Shown: one piece after another, positions 25,971 to 35,380 of the stretch
Layout of the letters: each line of letters starts with the position of its first letter
Numbering within the stretch: the stretch's first letter is position 1
DNA from: Flavobacterium fragile
GTDB taxonomy: Bacteria > Bacteroidota > Bacteroidia > Flavobacteriales > Flavobacteriaceae
Reading direction: 5' to 3'
DNA length: 64,000 nucleotides
NCBI RefSeq assembly: GCF_023634865.1
Contig: NZ_JAMLJN010000008.1
Span: 46,797-110,796 of the forward strand
Position numbers and translations under genes: made by a program
Notes under the pieces: generated by a model
Databases searched by the model: none
What the model saw: the letters and a program-made list of their open reading frames with translations, nothing else
Told to the model about the DNA's origin: nothing

Positions 25971-27134
25971 ATGAATTATTTTTCTTCTGATTTTAAATTA
26001 GGAATTTTAGGAGGAGGTCAATTAGGAAAAATGCTTTTGACCGAAACTCGAAAATTCGATATCCAATCTTTAGTTTTAGAACCAAGTGAAGAAGCTCCAG
26101 CACGATACAGTTGCAACGGATTTTACAAAGGCAGTTTAATGGATTTTGACACCGTTTACCAATTTGGTAAAATGGTCGATTTGTTAACCATAGAAATTGA
26201 AAATGTAAACCTAGATGCTTTAGATAAATTGAAAGCAGAAGGATTACCTATTTACCCTTCGCCAAAAACCTTACGTTTGATTCAAAACAAAGGAAAACAA
26301 AAAGATTATTACGTTGCTAACGATATTCTCACTTCGCCACACCAACGATTTGTGGATTTGAACGATTTAAGAAACGCGTTATCAAAAGACGAATTAGAAT
26401 TTCCGTTTGTTTGGAAATGTGCGCAATTTGGATACGACGGAAATGGTGTTAAAATTTGTCGCTCTGCTTTAGATTTGGTAAAACTTCCTGATGTAGAATG
26501 CATTGCTGAAGAAATGGTTCCATTCAAAAATGAATTAGCAGTAATTGTAGCGCGTTCGGTTTCTGGTGAAGTGAAAACCTATCCCGTAGTAGAAATGGAA
26601 TTTCATCCAGAAGCAAATCAAGTGGAATATGTAATTTGTCCGGCTCGAATTGATGAAAAAGTAGCGCAAAAAGCTACGGAAGTTGCTTTGAAAGTTTCAG
26701 AAGCTTTCAATCACGTTGGTTTATTAGCTGTGGAAATGTTCCAAACTGAAGACGATGAAATTTTGGTAAACGAAGTCGCTCCTCGCCCACATAATTCGGG
26801 ACATTATTCGATTGAAGCGAGTTATACTTCACAATTCGAAAACCATTTACGCGCGATTTTAAACTTACCTTTAGGAAATACCGATAGCAAAGTTGCCGGA
26901 ATTATGGTAAATTTGGTAGGTGAAGAAGGGTATTCTGGACAAGTAATTTACGAAAACATAGAGAAAATCATGGCAATTGATGGCGTAACACCACATATTT
27001 ACGGTAAAAGAGAAACTAGACCTTTCCGAAAAATGGGTCACGTTACCATTGTAAATGAAGATATGACGGAAGCAAGAAGAATTGCTGAAGAAGTGAAGAA
27101 TTCTTTACGAGTAATCAGTGATCAGTCACAGTGA
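25971..27134 (+). CDS. purK: N5-carboxyaminoimidazole ribonucleotide synthase
   Basis: 387 residues of the ATP-grasp superfamily. It carboxylates AIR with ATP and bicarbonate to N5-CAIR in purine synthesis. Seen: LGILGGGQLGKML (Rossmann-like start), FVWKCAQFGYDGNGV (ATP-grasp loop) and EVAPRPHNSGHYSIEA (metal/ATP site). I use the ATG at 25971, not the upstream in-frame TTG, because the promoter lies between them. The last four residues (DQSQ) come from a repeat tract that crosses the stop codon. Forms an operon with purE. Confidence 0.96.
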   Translation: MNYFSSDFKLGILGGGQLGKMLLTETRKFDIQSLVLEPSEEAPARYSCNGFYKGSLMDFDTVYQFGKMVDLLTIEIENVNLDALDKLKAEGLPIYPSPKTLRLIQNKGKQKDYYVANDILTSPHQRFVDLNDLRNALSKDELEFPFVWKCAQFGYDGNGVKICRSALDLVKLPDVECIAEEMVPFKNELAVIVARSVSGEVKTYPVVEMEFHPEANQVEYVICPARIDEKVAQKATEVALKVSEAFNHVGLLAVEMFQTEDDEILVNEVAPRPHNSGHYSIEASYTSQFENHLRAILNLPLGNTDSKVAGIMVNLVGEEGYSGQVIYENIEKIMAIDGVTPHIYGKRETRPFRKMGHVTIVNEDMTEARRIAEEVKNSLRVISDQSQ

Positions 27135-27140
27135 TCAGTC
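27116..27140. repeat. Tandem 12-base repeat across the purK stop codon
   Basis: Two copies of CAGTGATCAGTC, separated by one base, span the end of purK. The TGA stop lies inside the second copy. Confidence 0.6.
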
Positions 27141-27199
27141 GAATTTGGTATTTTTAAAAACTAAATTAACTTGAAACCTTAAACTTGAAACTATAAAAA

Positions 27200-27682
27200 A
27201 TGAGCAAAGTAGCCATCATAATGGGAAGCATTTCGGATATGCCAGTAATGCAAGAAGCCATCGACATATTAAAAGGATTTGATATTGAAACCGAAGTAGA
27301 TATTGTTTCGGCACACAGAACACCTGAAAAATTATTTGATTTTAGTAAAAATGCGCATGAAAGAGGTATTTCAGTAATTATTGCTGGAGCTGGTGGTGCG
27401 GCTCACTTACCTGGAATGGTTGCTTCTATGTCGCCACTTCCTGTAATTGGCGTTCCTGTAAAATCGAGTAATTCTATTGATGGATGGGATTCGGTTTTAT
27501 CGATTTTACAAATGCCTGGCGGAGTTCCTGTGGCAACTGTTGCATTAAATGGCGCTAAAAACGCTGGAATCTTAGCTGCACAAATTATCGGAAGTTCTGA
27601 TAAATGTGTTTTAGATAAAATCATTACTTACAAAGAAGGACTAAAACAAGCCGTTTTAAAAGCTTCGGAAGGATTGAAATAA
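27200..27682 (+). CDS. purE: N5-carboxyaminoimidazole ribonucleotide mutase
   Basis: 160 residues, the class I PurE length. It moves the carboxyl group of N5-CAIR to give CAIR, the step after PurK. Seen: IIMGSISDMPVMQEA (phosphate-binding start), SAHRTPEKLFDF with the conserved His, and AGAGGAAHLPGMVASM. It follows purK after 65 bases and should be on the same transcript. A hairpin follows its stop codon. Confidence 0.97.
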   Translation: MSKVAIIMGSISDMPVMQEAIDILKGFDIETEVDIVSAHRTPEKLFDFSKNAHERGISVIIAGAGGAAHLPGMVASMSPLPVIGVPVKSSNSIDGWDSVLSILQMPGGVPVATVALNGAKNAGILAAQIIGSSDKCVLDKIITYKEGLKQAVLKASEGLK

Positions 27683-27691
27683 AAACAGAAA

Positions 27692-27717
27692 ACCCCAAAA
27701 TAGTATTATTTTGGGGT
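27692..27717 (+). terminator. Hairpin after purE
   Basis: A 10-bp stem ACCCCAAAAT / ATTTTGGGGT with a 6-base loop starts 10 bases after purE. The plus-strand side lacks a good T run, so termination is likely but not certain. Confidence 0.6.
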
Positions 27718-27838
27718 CTCTACTCACAATTAAGTGACAACTATAAAAAATTCTACTCTCTCTTATTTGGAATGAAATGAGATTCGCAAATCATTTCATC
27801 GACAAAATTATACACTTTATCGATAAAAACAAATTTTT

Positions 27839-29863
27839 ATGACACTTTTTTTAAAAAAATTTGACACAAAACACAACACAGCGCCTTTTAGTAAGATTAA
27901 ACTTTCAGATTATAAAGAAGCTTTTCAAAAAACAATTGAATTAGCAAAAGAAGAAATTGATACAATAATTAAAAATCCAAATGCACCAACTTTTTCTAAT
28001 ACAATCGAAGCTTTGGATTATTCTGGAGAGCAATTAGATCGTTTATCGAATATTTTCTTCAATTTGAATTCGGCCGAAACTTGTGATGAAATGCAAAAAA
28101 TTGCGCAAGAAGTTTCGCCTTTACTTACAGCATTTAGTAACGATATTGCTTTGAACGAAGACTTATTCAAACGAGTAAAAGCCGTTTATGATCAAAAAGA
28201 CACTTTGAATTTAACAACTGAACAAGCAACATTATTAGATAAAAAATTCAAAGGTTTTTCTAGAAATGGTGCGTTACTTAATGACGAAGACAAATTAAAA
28301 TTACGCGAAATTGATACCGAGTTAGCCAAAATAAAACTAACTTTCGGAGAAAATGTTTTGGCAGAAACCAATAATTATCAATTACACATTACCAACGAAG
28401 CCGATTTAAAAGGTTTGCCTGATGGCGCTAAAGAAATGGCGGCTAGTTTGGCAAAATCGAAAAACTTAGAAGGTTGGGTTTTTACTTTGGATTTTCCAAG
28501 TTATTTGCCTTTTGTAACTTATGTCGAGAATCGTGAATTACGAAAAGAAATTACCATCGCAGCTGGAAAAAAAGCATTTCAGAATAACGAATTCGATAAC
28601 CAAGAAAATGTAAAACGTATTGTGGAATTACGTCACAAGCGTGCTAATTTATTGGGTTATGAATCACATTCGCATTTTGTTTTAGAAGAACGAATGGCTC
28701 AAAATCCAGAAAAAGTACAATCGTTTTTAAATGATTTATTAGAAAAAGCAAAACCAGCGGCTCAAAAAGAGTTTGCTGAATTAACAGCTTTCGCGGCAGC
28801 ATTAGACGAAATTGACCAATTAGAAAAATGGGACGGCGCTTATTATTCGGAAAAATTTAAACAAAAATTATTCAGTTTGGATGATGAGTTGTTAAAACCG
28901 TATTTCAAATTAGAAAATGTATTGAACGGCGCTTTCACGATTGCAGAAAAGTTATTCGGAATCACATTCAAAGAAGTTTTTGATATTGACAAATACCACG
29001 AAGACGTTCAGACTTTTGAAGTATTGGATTTCGAAGGACAATTAGTCGCTGTTTTCTATTCGGATTTCTTCCCAAGAAAAGGAAAACGAAATGGCGCTTG
29101 GATGACATCATACAAACCACAATATATAAAGGATGGAATCAACGAAAGACCACATGTTTCTATCGTGTGTAATTTCACACCGCCAACTGAAACAAAACCA
29201 TCATTATTGACTTTCAACGAAGTTACAACATTGTTTCACGAATTTGGGCACGCTTTACACGGTATGTTAGCGAATACAACTTATCCAAGTTTATCAGGAA
29301 CTTCGGTGTATTGGGATTTTGTGGAATTACCGAGTCAAGTGATGGAAAACTGGTGTTACGAACCAGAAGCATTGGCTTTATTTGCCAAACATTACGAAAC
29401 GGGCGAAATTATTCCGCAGCACTATGTAGAAAAAATTAAAGAAAGTGCAAGTTTCTTAGAAGGAATGGCGACTTTAAGACAATTGAGTTTCGGAATTTTA
29501 GACATGGCGTATCATGGAAAATCGCAAACTATTGCTGATGTAAAAGCCTTTGAAAAACAAGCAATGGAGATTGCATCGTTATATCCAGATGTAGAAGAAA
29601 ATTGCATGAGTACTTCGTTTTCACATATATTTCAAGGCGGATATTCTTCAGGATATTACAGCTACAAATGGGCGGAAGTTTTAGATGCCGATGCGTTTGC
29701 GTATTTCCAAGAAAAAGGCATTTTCAACAAAGAAGTCGCAACCAAATTCAAAGACAACGTACTTTCAAAAGGCGGCACGGAATTGCCGATGGAATTGTAT
29801 AAAAAGTTTCGTGGTCAAGAACCGAAAGTGGAAGCGTTGTTGAAGAGAGCTGGGCTTTTGTAA
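27839..29863 (+). CDS. M3-family metallopeptidase (oligopeptidase A / peptidyl-dipeptidase Dcp type)
   Basis: 674 residues without a signal peptide, so cytoplasmic. Zinc motif HEFGH (His467, Glu468, His471) lies in FHEFGHALHGML, with the third ligand expected in the downstream helix ENWCYEPEAL. Length and the helical N-terminal half match the Dcp/OpdA group, which trims short peptides. Substrate specificity (dipeptide release or endo-cleavage) cannot be decided from sequence. It would finish degradation of peptides imported after DPP action. It converges on the UbiA-like gene, with a shared hairpin between them. Confidence 0.93.
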   Translation: MTLFLKKFDTKHNTAPFSKIKLSDYKEAFQKTIELAKEEIDTIIKNPNAPTFSNTIEALDYSGEQLDRLSNIFFNLNSAETCDEMQKIAQEVSPLLTAFSNDIALNEDLFKRVKAVYDQKDTLNLTTEQATLLDKKFKGFSRNGALLNDEDKLKLREIDTELAKIKLTFGENVLAETNNYQLHITNEADLKGLPDGAKEMAASLAKSKNLEGWVFTLDFPSYLPFVTYVENRELRKEITIAAGKKAFQNNEFDNQENVKRIVELRHKRANLLGYESHSHFVLEERMAQNPEKVQSFLNDLLEKAKPAAQKEFAELTAFAAALDEIDQLEKWDGAYYSEKFKQKLFSLDDELLKPYFKLENVLNGAFTIAEKLFGITFKEVFDIDKYHEDVQTFEVLDFEGQLVAVFYSDFFPRKGKRNGAWMTSYKPQYIKDGINERPHVSIVCNFTPPTETKPSLLTFNEVTTLFHEFGHALHGMLANTTYPSLSGTSVYWDFVELPSQVMENWCYEPEALALFAKHYETGEIIPQHYVEKIKESASFLEGMATLRQLSFGILDMAYHGKSQTIADVKAFEKQAMEIASLYPDVEENCMSTSFSHIFQGGYSSGYYSYKWAEVLDADAFAYFQEKGIFNKEVATKFKDNVLSKGGTELPMELYKKFRGQEPKVEALLKRAGLL

Positions 29864-29869
29864 AATATC

Positions 29870-29902
29870 AAACCTGACAGGTTTTCGAAACCTGTCAGGT
29901 TT
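29870..29902. terminator. Perfect 15-bp palindromic hairpin, bidirectional terminator and repeat-like
   Basis: AAACCTGACAGGTTT / AAACCTGTCAGGTTT with a TCG loop lies between two convergent genes and runs two bases into the stop codon of the minus-strand gene. The CCTGACAGG core also occurs in dispersed palindromes of other Bacteroidota as I recall, so this may be a repeat used as a terminator. Confidence 0.75.
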
Positions 29903-30719
29903 ATTCTATTACCACCAACACCAACCACCACAAAATAGGAACACTTTCTAACCAAAAAGATGCGTAATATCTGGAACGGTTTTCATTCGCAAAAAAGAGA
30001 AAAATAGCAATCGTTCCACATACCAAAAGCTTAAAAAAGAAGGGCAAAAAGTGATGGTTATTCGTATAGAAAAATTCAGAAATCAAGAGCAATAACAACA
30101 AAGCATAACCCAATTTCTTAGTCAGCTCCACCCCTATTTTCTGTGGAACAGTTTGCAAATGGATATCATCTTCTTTAACATCAACAATATCAAAAACCAA
30201 TACCATAGAAAAAATCAGTAAGAATCGTTGTAAAGCCATCAAGAATACATCATTCGAAAACGGAATTTCAGCTTCTACTAAAGGTAAAATCACGGTTACT
30301 CCTACCCAAGTAATTCCAACGATGTAAATTTTTACGCCTTTCCAATTTCGAGCATTTTGTTTGTTTGGAAAAAAAGGTAATGTGTATAAAAGTGTTAGTC
30401 CAAAAAAAGCAACAGCACTTAGTTTTGATTCCCAACTCAATTGAAAGAAAAAGTAAAAACAAGCCAACAAAGAAATAAAACTCAAAAAAACGATGATTTT
30501 GAGCTCTTTTTTGATTTCGGTTTTGTTTAACCTTGCAATGGCATCATACTTCACAAAATTATAACCAACTACAGTTCCAAAAAAAGCAAATAAAGCTACC
30601 GAAAAATCATCCTTAACATCAAAGAAATATTGCGTCATGGACACCAACGCAAAAGCCGATAATGCCACGTGCAAACTACTATTGATATAAAAATCGAGAA
30701 TTTTCTTTACAATCACCAT
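29901..30719 (-). CDS. UbiA-like prenyltransferase family membrane protein
   Basis: 272 residues with seven to nine membrane helices. The Asp-rich segment FDIVDVKEDDIHLQTVP resembles the second UbiA motif (D-x-x-D-x-x-x-D), and GYNFVKYDAI occupies the place of the first, though more weakly. UbiA proteins join prenyl chains to acceptors (quinones, haem, lipids) in the membrane. The first motif lacks the usual second Asp spacing, so activity and substrate are doubtful. It stands alone, divergent from gcvP, and its stop codon overlaps the palindromic hairpin. Confidence 0.75.
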   Translation of the reverse strand: MVIVKKILDFYINSSLHVALSAFALVSMTQYFFDVKDDFSVALFAFFGTVVGYNFVKYDAIARLNKTEIKKELKIIVFLSFISLLACFYFFFQLSWESKLSAVAFFGLTLLYTLPFFPNKQNARNWKGVKIYIVGITWVGVTVILPLVEAEIPFSNDVFLMALQRFLLIFSMVLVFDIVDVKEDDIHLQTVPQKIGVELTKKLGYALLLLLLISEFFYTNNHHFLPFFFKLLVCGTIAIFLFFANENRSRYYASFWLESVPILWWLVLVVIE

Positions 30720-30816
30720 TCAACAAAATTAATCAATCTGTTAATAAGACTTGAAATTAGTTGATAAAATCACAAAATTTCACATTTTAAAAACAAAAAA
30801 TTACAAGATTAATAAT

Positions 30817-30824
30817 TACTTTTG
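30817..30824 (+). promoter_or_regulatory. -7 element upstream of gcvP
   Basis: TACTTTTG matches TAnnTTTG exactly, 45 bases before the gcvP ATG. No TTTG is visible at the -33 spacing. The 150-base gap shows no glycine riboswitch-like structure. Confidence 0.45.
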
Positions 30825-30869
30825 TTGTCCAAAACAACACATAATAACACACATACACATTTTTAATAA

Positions 30870-33713
30870 ATGAGAACAGATGCATTCGCTTTGAGACATT
30901 TAGGGCCACGTGAAAGTGACTTAAATCACATGTTAAAAACTATTGGTGTAGATTCTTTAGACCAATTAATTTATGAAACTATTCCAGATGATATTCGTTT
31001 AAAAAACGACTTAAATTTAGAAGCTCCTATGTCGGAATATGAGTATTTAACTCACATTCAAGAATTAGGAAAGAAAAATAAAGTATTCAAATCGTATATC
31101 GGTTTAGGATATCACCCAACAATCTTACCTGCAGTTATTCAAAGAAATATTTTTGAAAATCCAGGATGGTACACAGCTTACACACCTTATCAAGCAGAAA
31201 TTGCACAAGGTCGTTTAGAAGCTATTTTGAATTTCCAAACTACAGTTATCGAATTAACAGGAATGGAAATCGCAAATGCATCATTACTTGACGAAGGAAC
31301 AGCTGCTGCTGAAGCTATGGCGTTACTTTTCGATGTAAGAACACGCGATCAAAAGAAAAACAATGTGAATAAATTCTTCGTTTCGGAAGAAATTTTACCA
31401 CAAACTTTATCGGTTTTACAAACACGTTCAACTCCATTAAACATTGAATTAGTAGTTGGAAATCATGAAACATTTGATTTCTCAACAGAATTCTTTGGTG
31501 CGATTTTACAATATCCAGGAAAATACGGTCAAGTTTATGACTATGCTGGTTTTATCGCAAAAGCGACTGAAAACGAAATCAAAGTAGCAGTTGCTGCTGA
31601 TATTTTATCGTTAGCTAAATTAACGCCTCCAGGTGAAATGGGCGCTGCAGTTGTTGTGGGTACTACGCAACGTTTCGGCATTCCAATGGGTTATGGTGGA
31701 CCACACGCTGGTTATTTCGCAACAAAAGAAGAATACAAACGTTCGATGCCAGGAAGAATCATCGGTGTTTCGATTGATGCTAACGGAAACCGTGCGTTAC
31801 GTATGGCATTAGGAACTCGTGAGCAACACATCAAACGTGAAAAAGCAACTTCAAACATTTGTACCGCTCAAGTTTTATTGGCAGTTATGGCTGGAATGTA
31901 TGCGGTTTATCACGGACCAAAAGGTTTACAATATATTGCTGATAAAGTTCATGCTTCTGCCGTTACAACTGCTGATGCCTTAAATAAATTGGGAGTTTAC
32001 CAAACAAATTCCACTTTCTTCGATACGATTTTAGTAAAAGCTGACGCAAATAAAGTAAAAGCGATTGCTGAGAAACACGAAGTAAACTTCTTCTATCCCG
32101 ATGCTGAAACGATTTCGATTTCATTTAACGAAACTACTTCAGTAAACGATATCAATCAAATCATTGCTATTTTCGCTGAAGCTACTGGAAAAGATGCATT
32201 TACTGTAAATCAATTAGCAAATGAGTCAATGGTTCCTGAAAACTTGGTGAGAAAATCTTCTTTCTTACAATATGATGTTTTCAACAACCATCATTCAGAA
32301 TCGCAATTGATGCGTTATATCAAAAAATTAGAACGTAAAGATTTATCATTGAATCATTCGATGATTTCGTTAGGTTCTTGTACGATGAAATTAAATGCTG
32401 CTGCTGAAATGTTGCCGTTATCAATGGCAAATTGGAACAGCATTCACCCTTTTGCGCCTGTTGAACAAGCAGAAGGTTACCAAATCATGTTGAAAAAATT
32501 AGAGCACCAATTAAATGTAATTACTGGATTCCAAGGAACTACATTACAACCAAATTCAGGTGCTCAAGGAGAATACGCTGGTTTGATGGCGATTCGAGCT
32601 TATCATTTATCAAGAGGCGACAACCACAGAAATGTATGTTTGATTCCGGCTTCTGCTCACGGAACCAATCCAGCTTCTGCAGCTATGGCAGGAATGGAAA
32701 TCATCGTTACGAAAACCATGGAAAATGGAAATATCGATGTAGAAGATTTAAGAGCAAAAGCAATCCAACATAAAGATAACTTATCTGCTTTGATGGTAAC
32801 ATATCCATCAACTCATGGAGTTTTTGAAAGTGCTATTATTGAAATCACTAATATCATTCACGAAAATGGTGGTTTAGTTTATATGGATGGTGCTAACATG
32901 AATGCACAAGTGGGGTTGACAAATCCTGCTACAATTGGTGCTGATGTTTGTCACTTAAACTTACACAAAACTTTTGCTATTCCTCATGGTGGTGGCGGAC
33001 CTGGTGTTGGACCAATTTGTGTGAACGAAAAATTAGTTCCATTCTTACCAACAAATCCAATTATTCCAACAGGAGGAAGTCAAGCTATCACTGCTATTTC
33101 ATCAGCTCCTTATGGTTCAGCTTTAGTTTGTTTGATTTCTTACGGTTACATTGTAATGATGGGTGCTGAAGGATTAACAAACGCTACTAAATATGCCATC
33201 TTAAATGCTAACTACATGAAAGCACGTTTCGAAGGGCATTATCCAATCTTATATTCTGGAGAAATGGGAAGAGCGGCTCACGAAATGATTTTAGATTGTA
33301 GAGCTTTCGAAGAAAAAGGAATCAAAGTAACGGATATCGCAAAACGTTTAATGGATTATGGTTTCCACGCGCCAACGGTTTCTTTCCCTGTGGCTGGAAC
33401 TTTAATGGTGGAACCAACTGAATCAGAAGATTTAGCTGAATTAGATCGTTTTTGTGATGCTTTAATTTCAATTCGTAAAGAAATTGAAGTTTCAACTAAA
33501 GAAGATGCAAACAACATTTTAAGAAATGCACCACATACTTTAGCTATGGTTACTGCAAACGATTGGAATTTCCCATATACAAGAGAACAAGCAGCTTACC
33601 CATTAGATTATATTGCTGAGAATAAATTCTGGCCAACGGTTCGTCGTGTAGATGAAGCATATGGAGATCGAAATTTAGTTTGTTCTTGTGCTCCAATTGA
33701 AGCTTATATGTAA
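30870..33713 (+). CDS. gcvP: Glycine dehydrogenase (decarboxylating), P-protein of the glycine cleavage system
   Basis: 947 residues, the fused single-chain P-protein. It decarboxylates glycine and passes the aminomethyl group to the lipoyl H-protein. The N-terminal half starts FALRHLGPRESD; the C-terminal half carries the PLP lysine (Lys700) in LHKTFAIPHGGGGPG. Length matches the full enzyme. gcvT and gcvH are not in this window. A terminator follows. Confidence 0.97.
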   Translation: MRTDAFALRHLGPRESDLNHMLKTIGVDSLDQLIYETIPDDIRLKNDLNLEAPMSEYEYLTHIQELGKKNKVFKSYIGLGYHPTILPAVIQRNIFENPGWYTAYTPYQAEIAQGRLEAILNFQTTVIELTGMEIANASLLDEGTAAAEAMALLFDVRTRDQKKNNVNKFFVSEEILPQTLSVLQTRSTPLNIELVVGNHETFDFSTEFFGAILQYPGKYGQVYDYAGFIAKATENEIKVAVAADILSLAKLTPPGEMGAAVVVGTTQRFGIPMGYGGPHAGYFATKEEYKRSMPGRIIGVSIDANGNRALRMALGTREQHIKREKATSNICTAQVLLAVMAGMYAVYHGPKGLQYIADKVHASAVTTADALNKLGVYQTNSTFFDTILVKADANKVKAIAEKHEVNFFYPDAETISISFNETTSVNDINQIIAIFAEATGKDAFTVNQLANESMVPENLVRKSSFLQYDVFNNHHSESQLMRYIKKLERKDLSLNHSMISLGSCTMKLNAAAEMLPLSMANWNSIHPFAPVEQAEGYQIMLKKLEHQLNVITGFQGTTLQPNSGAQGEYAGLMAIRAYHLSRGDNHRNVCLIPASAHGTNPASAAMAGMEIIVTKTMENGNIDVEDLRAKAIQHKDNLSALMVTYPSTHGVFESAIIEITNIIHENGGLVYMDGANMNAQVGLTNPATIGADVCHLNLHKTFAIPHGGGGPGVGPICVNEKLVPFLPTNPIIPTGGSQAITAISSAPYGSALVCLISYGYIVMMGAEGLTNATKYAILNANYMKARFEGHYPILYSGEMGRAAHEMILDCRAFEEKGIKVTDIAKRLMDYGFHAPTVSFPVAGTLMVEPTESEDLAELDRFCDALISIRKEIEVSTKEDANNILRNAPHTLAMVTANDWNFPYTREQAAYPLDYIAENKFWPTVRRVDEAYGDRNLVCSCAPIEAYM

Positions 33714-33715
33714 TT

Positions 33716-33752
33716 CAAAGTACGAAGTACAAAATTGAAAGTACAAAGTAAT
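33716..33752. repeat. AAAGTAC quasi-repeat after gcvP
   Basis: Imperfect units of AAAGTACGAAGTACAAA / GAAAGTACAAAGTA immediately follow the gcvP stop codon, before its terminator. It is another member of the low-complexity intergenic class in this window. Confidence 0.45.
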
Positions 33753-33757
33753 AAATC

Positions 33758-33793
33758 AAAAAGGGCTCAAGTTTTTAATTTGAGTCCTTTTTT
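33758..33793 (+). terminator. Intrinsic terminator after gcvP
   Basis: A stem AAAAAGGGCTCAA / TTGAGTCCTTTTT (one G-T pair) with a 9-base A/T loop ends in a T run. Confidence 0.8.
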
Positions 33794-33810
33794 TAAACCA
33801 TCTCCCAAAA

Positions 33811-34182
33811 ATGATAGACATCGAAACCCGAGAAGATATTTTACTCATCATGCGAAAGTTCTACGACAAACTTTTAGCCGATGATTCGATCAATTTTTTC
33901 TTTACGAGAGTCACTAAAGTGGATCAACATTTGGAAGAACATTTTGAAATCTTAGCTACGTTTTGGGAGCAATCCTTATTTTTAAAAGGGGGATATTTCA
34001 ACAATATGTTTTCCATTCACCAAGAGGTTCATAACAAACAGGCGTTCAAAAAAGAACATTTCGATTCTTGGTTAACTCATTTCAATTCAACAATTGATGA
34101 ATATTTCGCAGGAAAAAATGCTGAACAAATGAAAACACAAGCTTTGAGTATGGCTACCATCATGCAGATAAAATTCAATTAA
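33811..34182 (+). CDS. Group III truncated haemoglobin
   Basis: 123 residues with the compact 2-on-2 globin helix pattern. The start IETREDILLIMRKFYDKLLADD includes Tyr18 in the B10-type position; HLEEHFEILATFWEQ forms the E helix region; His70 or His74 near SIHQEVHNK is the likely haem-binding proximal His; Trp87 sits in HFDSWLTHF (G8-type). Group III members bind oxygen or nitric oxide; Campylobacter Ctb is the best-known case. It follows the gcvP terminator after 17 bases. Confidence 0.85.
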   Translation: MIDIETREDILLIMRKFYDKLLADDSINFFFTRVTKVDQHLEEHFEILATFWEQSLFLKGGYFNNMFSIHQEVHNKQAFKKEHFDSWLTHFNSTIDEYFAGKNAEQMKTQALSMATIMQIKFN

Positions 34183-34316
34183 TAGTTATAAATTTTAGAA
34201 TTTTATTTTTTTTTATCTGTTTTGATACGATATTCATAAAAATGGTAAAAACCAATAGGTTACCAAATCATTAACAAACAATATTTTGTAATTTCGATAA
34301 ACCAAAAAATAAAATA

Positions 34317-35375
34317 ATGAATATCAAAATAACAGGTTCGGGAAGCTATATTCCTACCGAAGTAGTTTCCAATATCGATTTTGCCCAACACACTTTTTTA
34401 AATGATGACGGAACTCCATTTCCTCATCCAAATGATGTCGTGGCTCAAAAATTCTTAGAAATTACTGGAATTCACGAACGCCGTTATGTAACAGATGATT
34501 TATGCACTTCAGATATTGCATTAATCGCTGCAGAAAGAGCAATTGAAGATGCTAAAATTGACATAGAAACCTTAGATTATATCATTTTAGCACACAATTT
34601 TGGTGATGTTAAAAAAGGAGCTATTCAATCGGATATTTTACCAAGTTTGGCTACTAGAGTTAAACATGGATTAAAAATTAAAAATCCGAAATGTGTCGCT
34701 TACGATATTCTCTTTGGTTGCCCTGGTTGGGTGGAAGGTGTAATTCAAGCCTACGCATTCATCAAAGCTGGAATGGCAAAAAAATGCTTGGTTATTGGCG
34801 CCGAAACTTTATCAAGAGTAGTAGATTTACACGATAGAGATTCCATGATTTATTCGGATGGTGCTGGCGCTACAATTATAGAAGCAACCGATGATGAAGG
34901 CGGAATTCTAGCACATGAAACAGCTACATTTACTTATGACGAAGCCTATTATTTGTTTTTTGGAAATTCTTTCAATAAAGACCATGACCCAGATGTACGC
35001 TATATCAAAATGCACGGAAGAAAAATCTACGAATTTGCGCTAAGTAACGTTCCGAAAGCGATGGCTTCTTGTCTAGAAAAAAGTGGAGTTCCAATAGAGA
35101 AAGTTAAAAAGGTACTGATTCATCAAGCTAACGAAAAAATGGACGAAGCTATTATTCATCGATTCTTTAAACAATATAAGCAATCTCCACCAGAAGGTAT
35201 TATGCCAATGAGTATTCATAAATTAGGAAATTCTAGTGTTGCAACTGTTCCTACCCTTTTCGACTTAATGATGAAAGGCAAATTAGAAAATCAGGAACTT
35301 AAGAAAGGTGATGTTATTATTTTTGCATCCGTTGGTTCTGGTATGAACATTAATGCAATTGTATATCAAATGTAA
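34317..35375 (+). CDS. 3-oxoacyl-ACP synthase III family protein (FabH-like)
   Basis: 352 residues with the KAS III triad Cys135 (DILFGCPGW), His269 (LIHQANEKM) and Asn305 (LGNSS). The family condenses an acyl-CoA starter with malonyl-ACP, or makes related C-C or ester bonds. The CPG rather than the usual CAG context and longer N-terminal loop (residues 25-45) mark it as a paralogue of housekeeping FabH, as in specialised lipid or polyketide loci. It heads a same-strand run with a methyltransferase, a glycosyltransferase and an Mla-type ABC pair, suggesting envelope lipid work. Confidence 0.88.
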   Translation: MNIKITGSGSYIPTEVVSNIDFAQHTFLNDDGTPFPHPNDVVAQKFLEITGIHERRYVTDDLCTSDIALIAAERAIEDAKIDIETLDYIILAHNFGDVKKGAIQSDILPSLATRVKHGLKIKNPKCVAYDILFGCPGWVEGVIQAYAFIKAGMAKKCLVIGAETLSRVVDLHDRDSMIYSDGAGATIIEATDDEGGILAHETATFTYDEAYYLFFGNSFNKDHDPDVRYIKMHGRKIYEFALSNVPKAMASCLEKSGVPIEKVKKVLIHQANEKMDEAIIHRFFKQYKQSPPEGIMPMSIHKLGNSSVATVPTLFDLMMKGKLENQELKKGDVIIFASVGSGMNINAIVYQM

Positions 35376-35380
35376 TTTTT

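Noticed and set aside
30720..30869. Glycine riboswitch upstream of gcvP
   Set aside because: The gap is only 150 bases of A/T-rich DNA and lacks the conserved G-rich paired glycine aptamer features; only a -7 element is visible.
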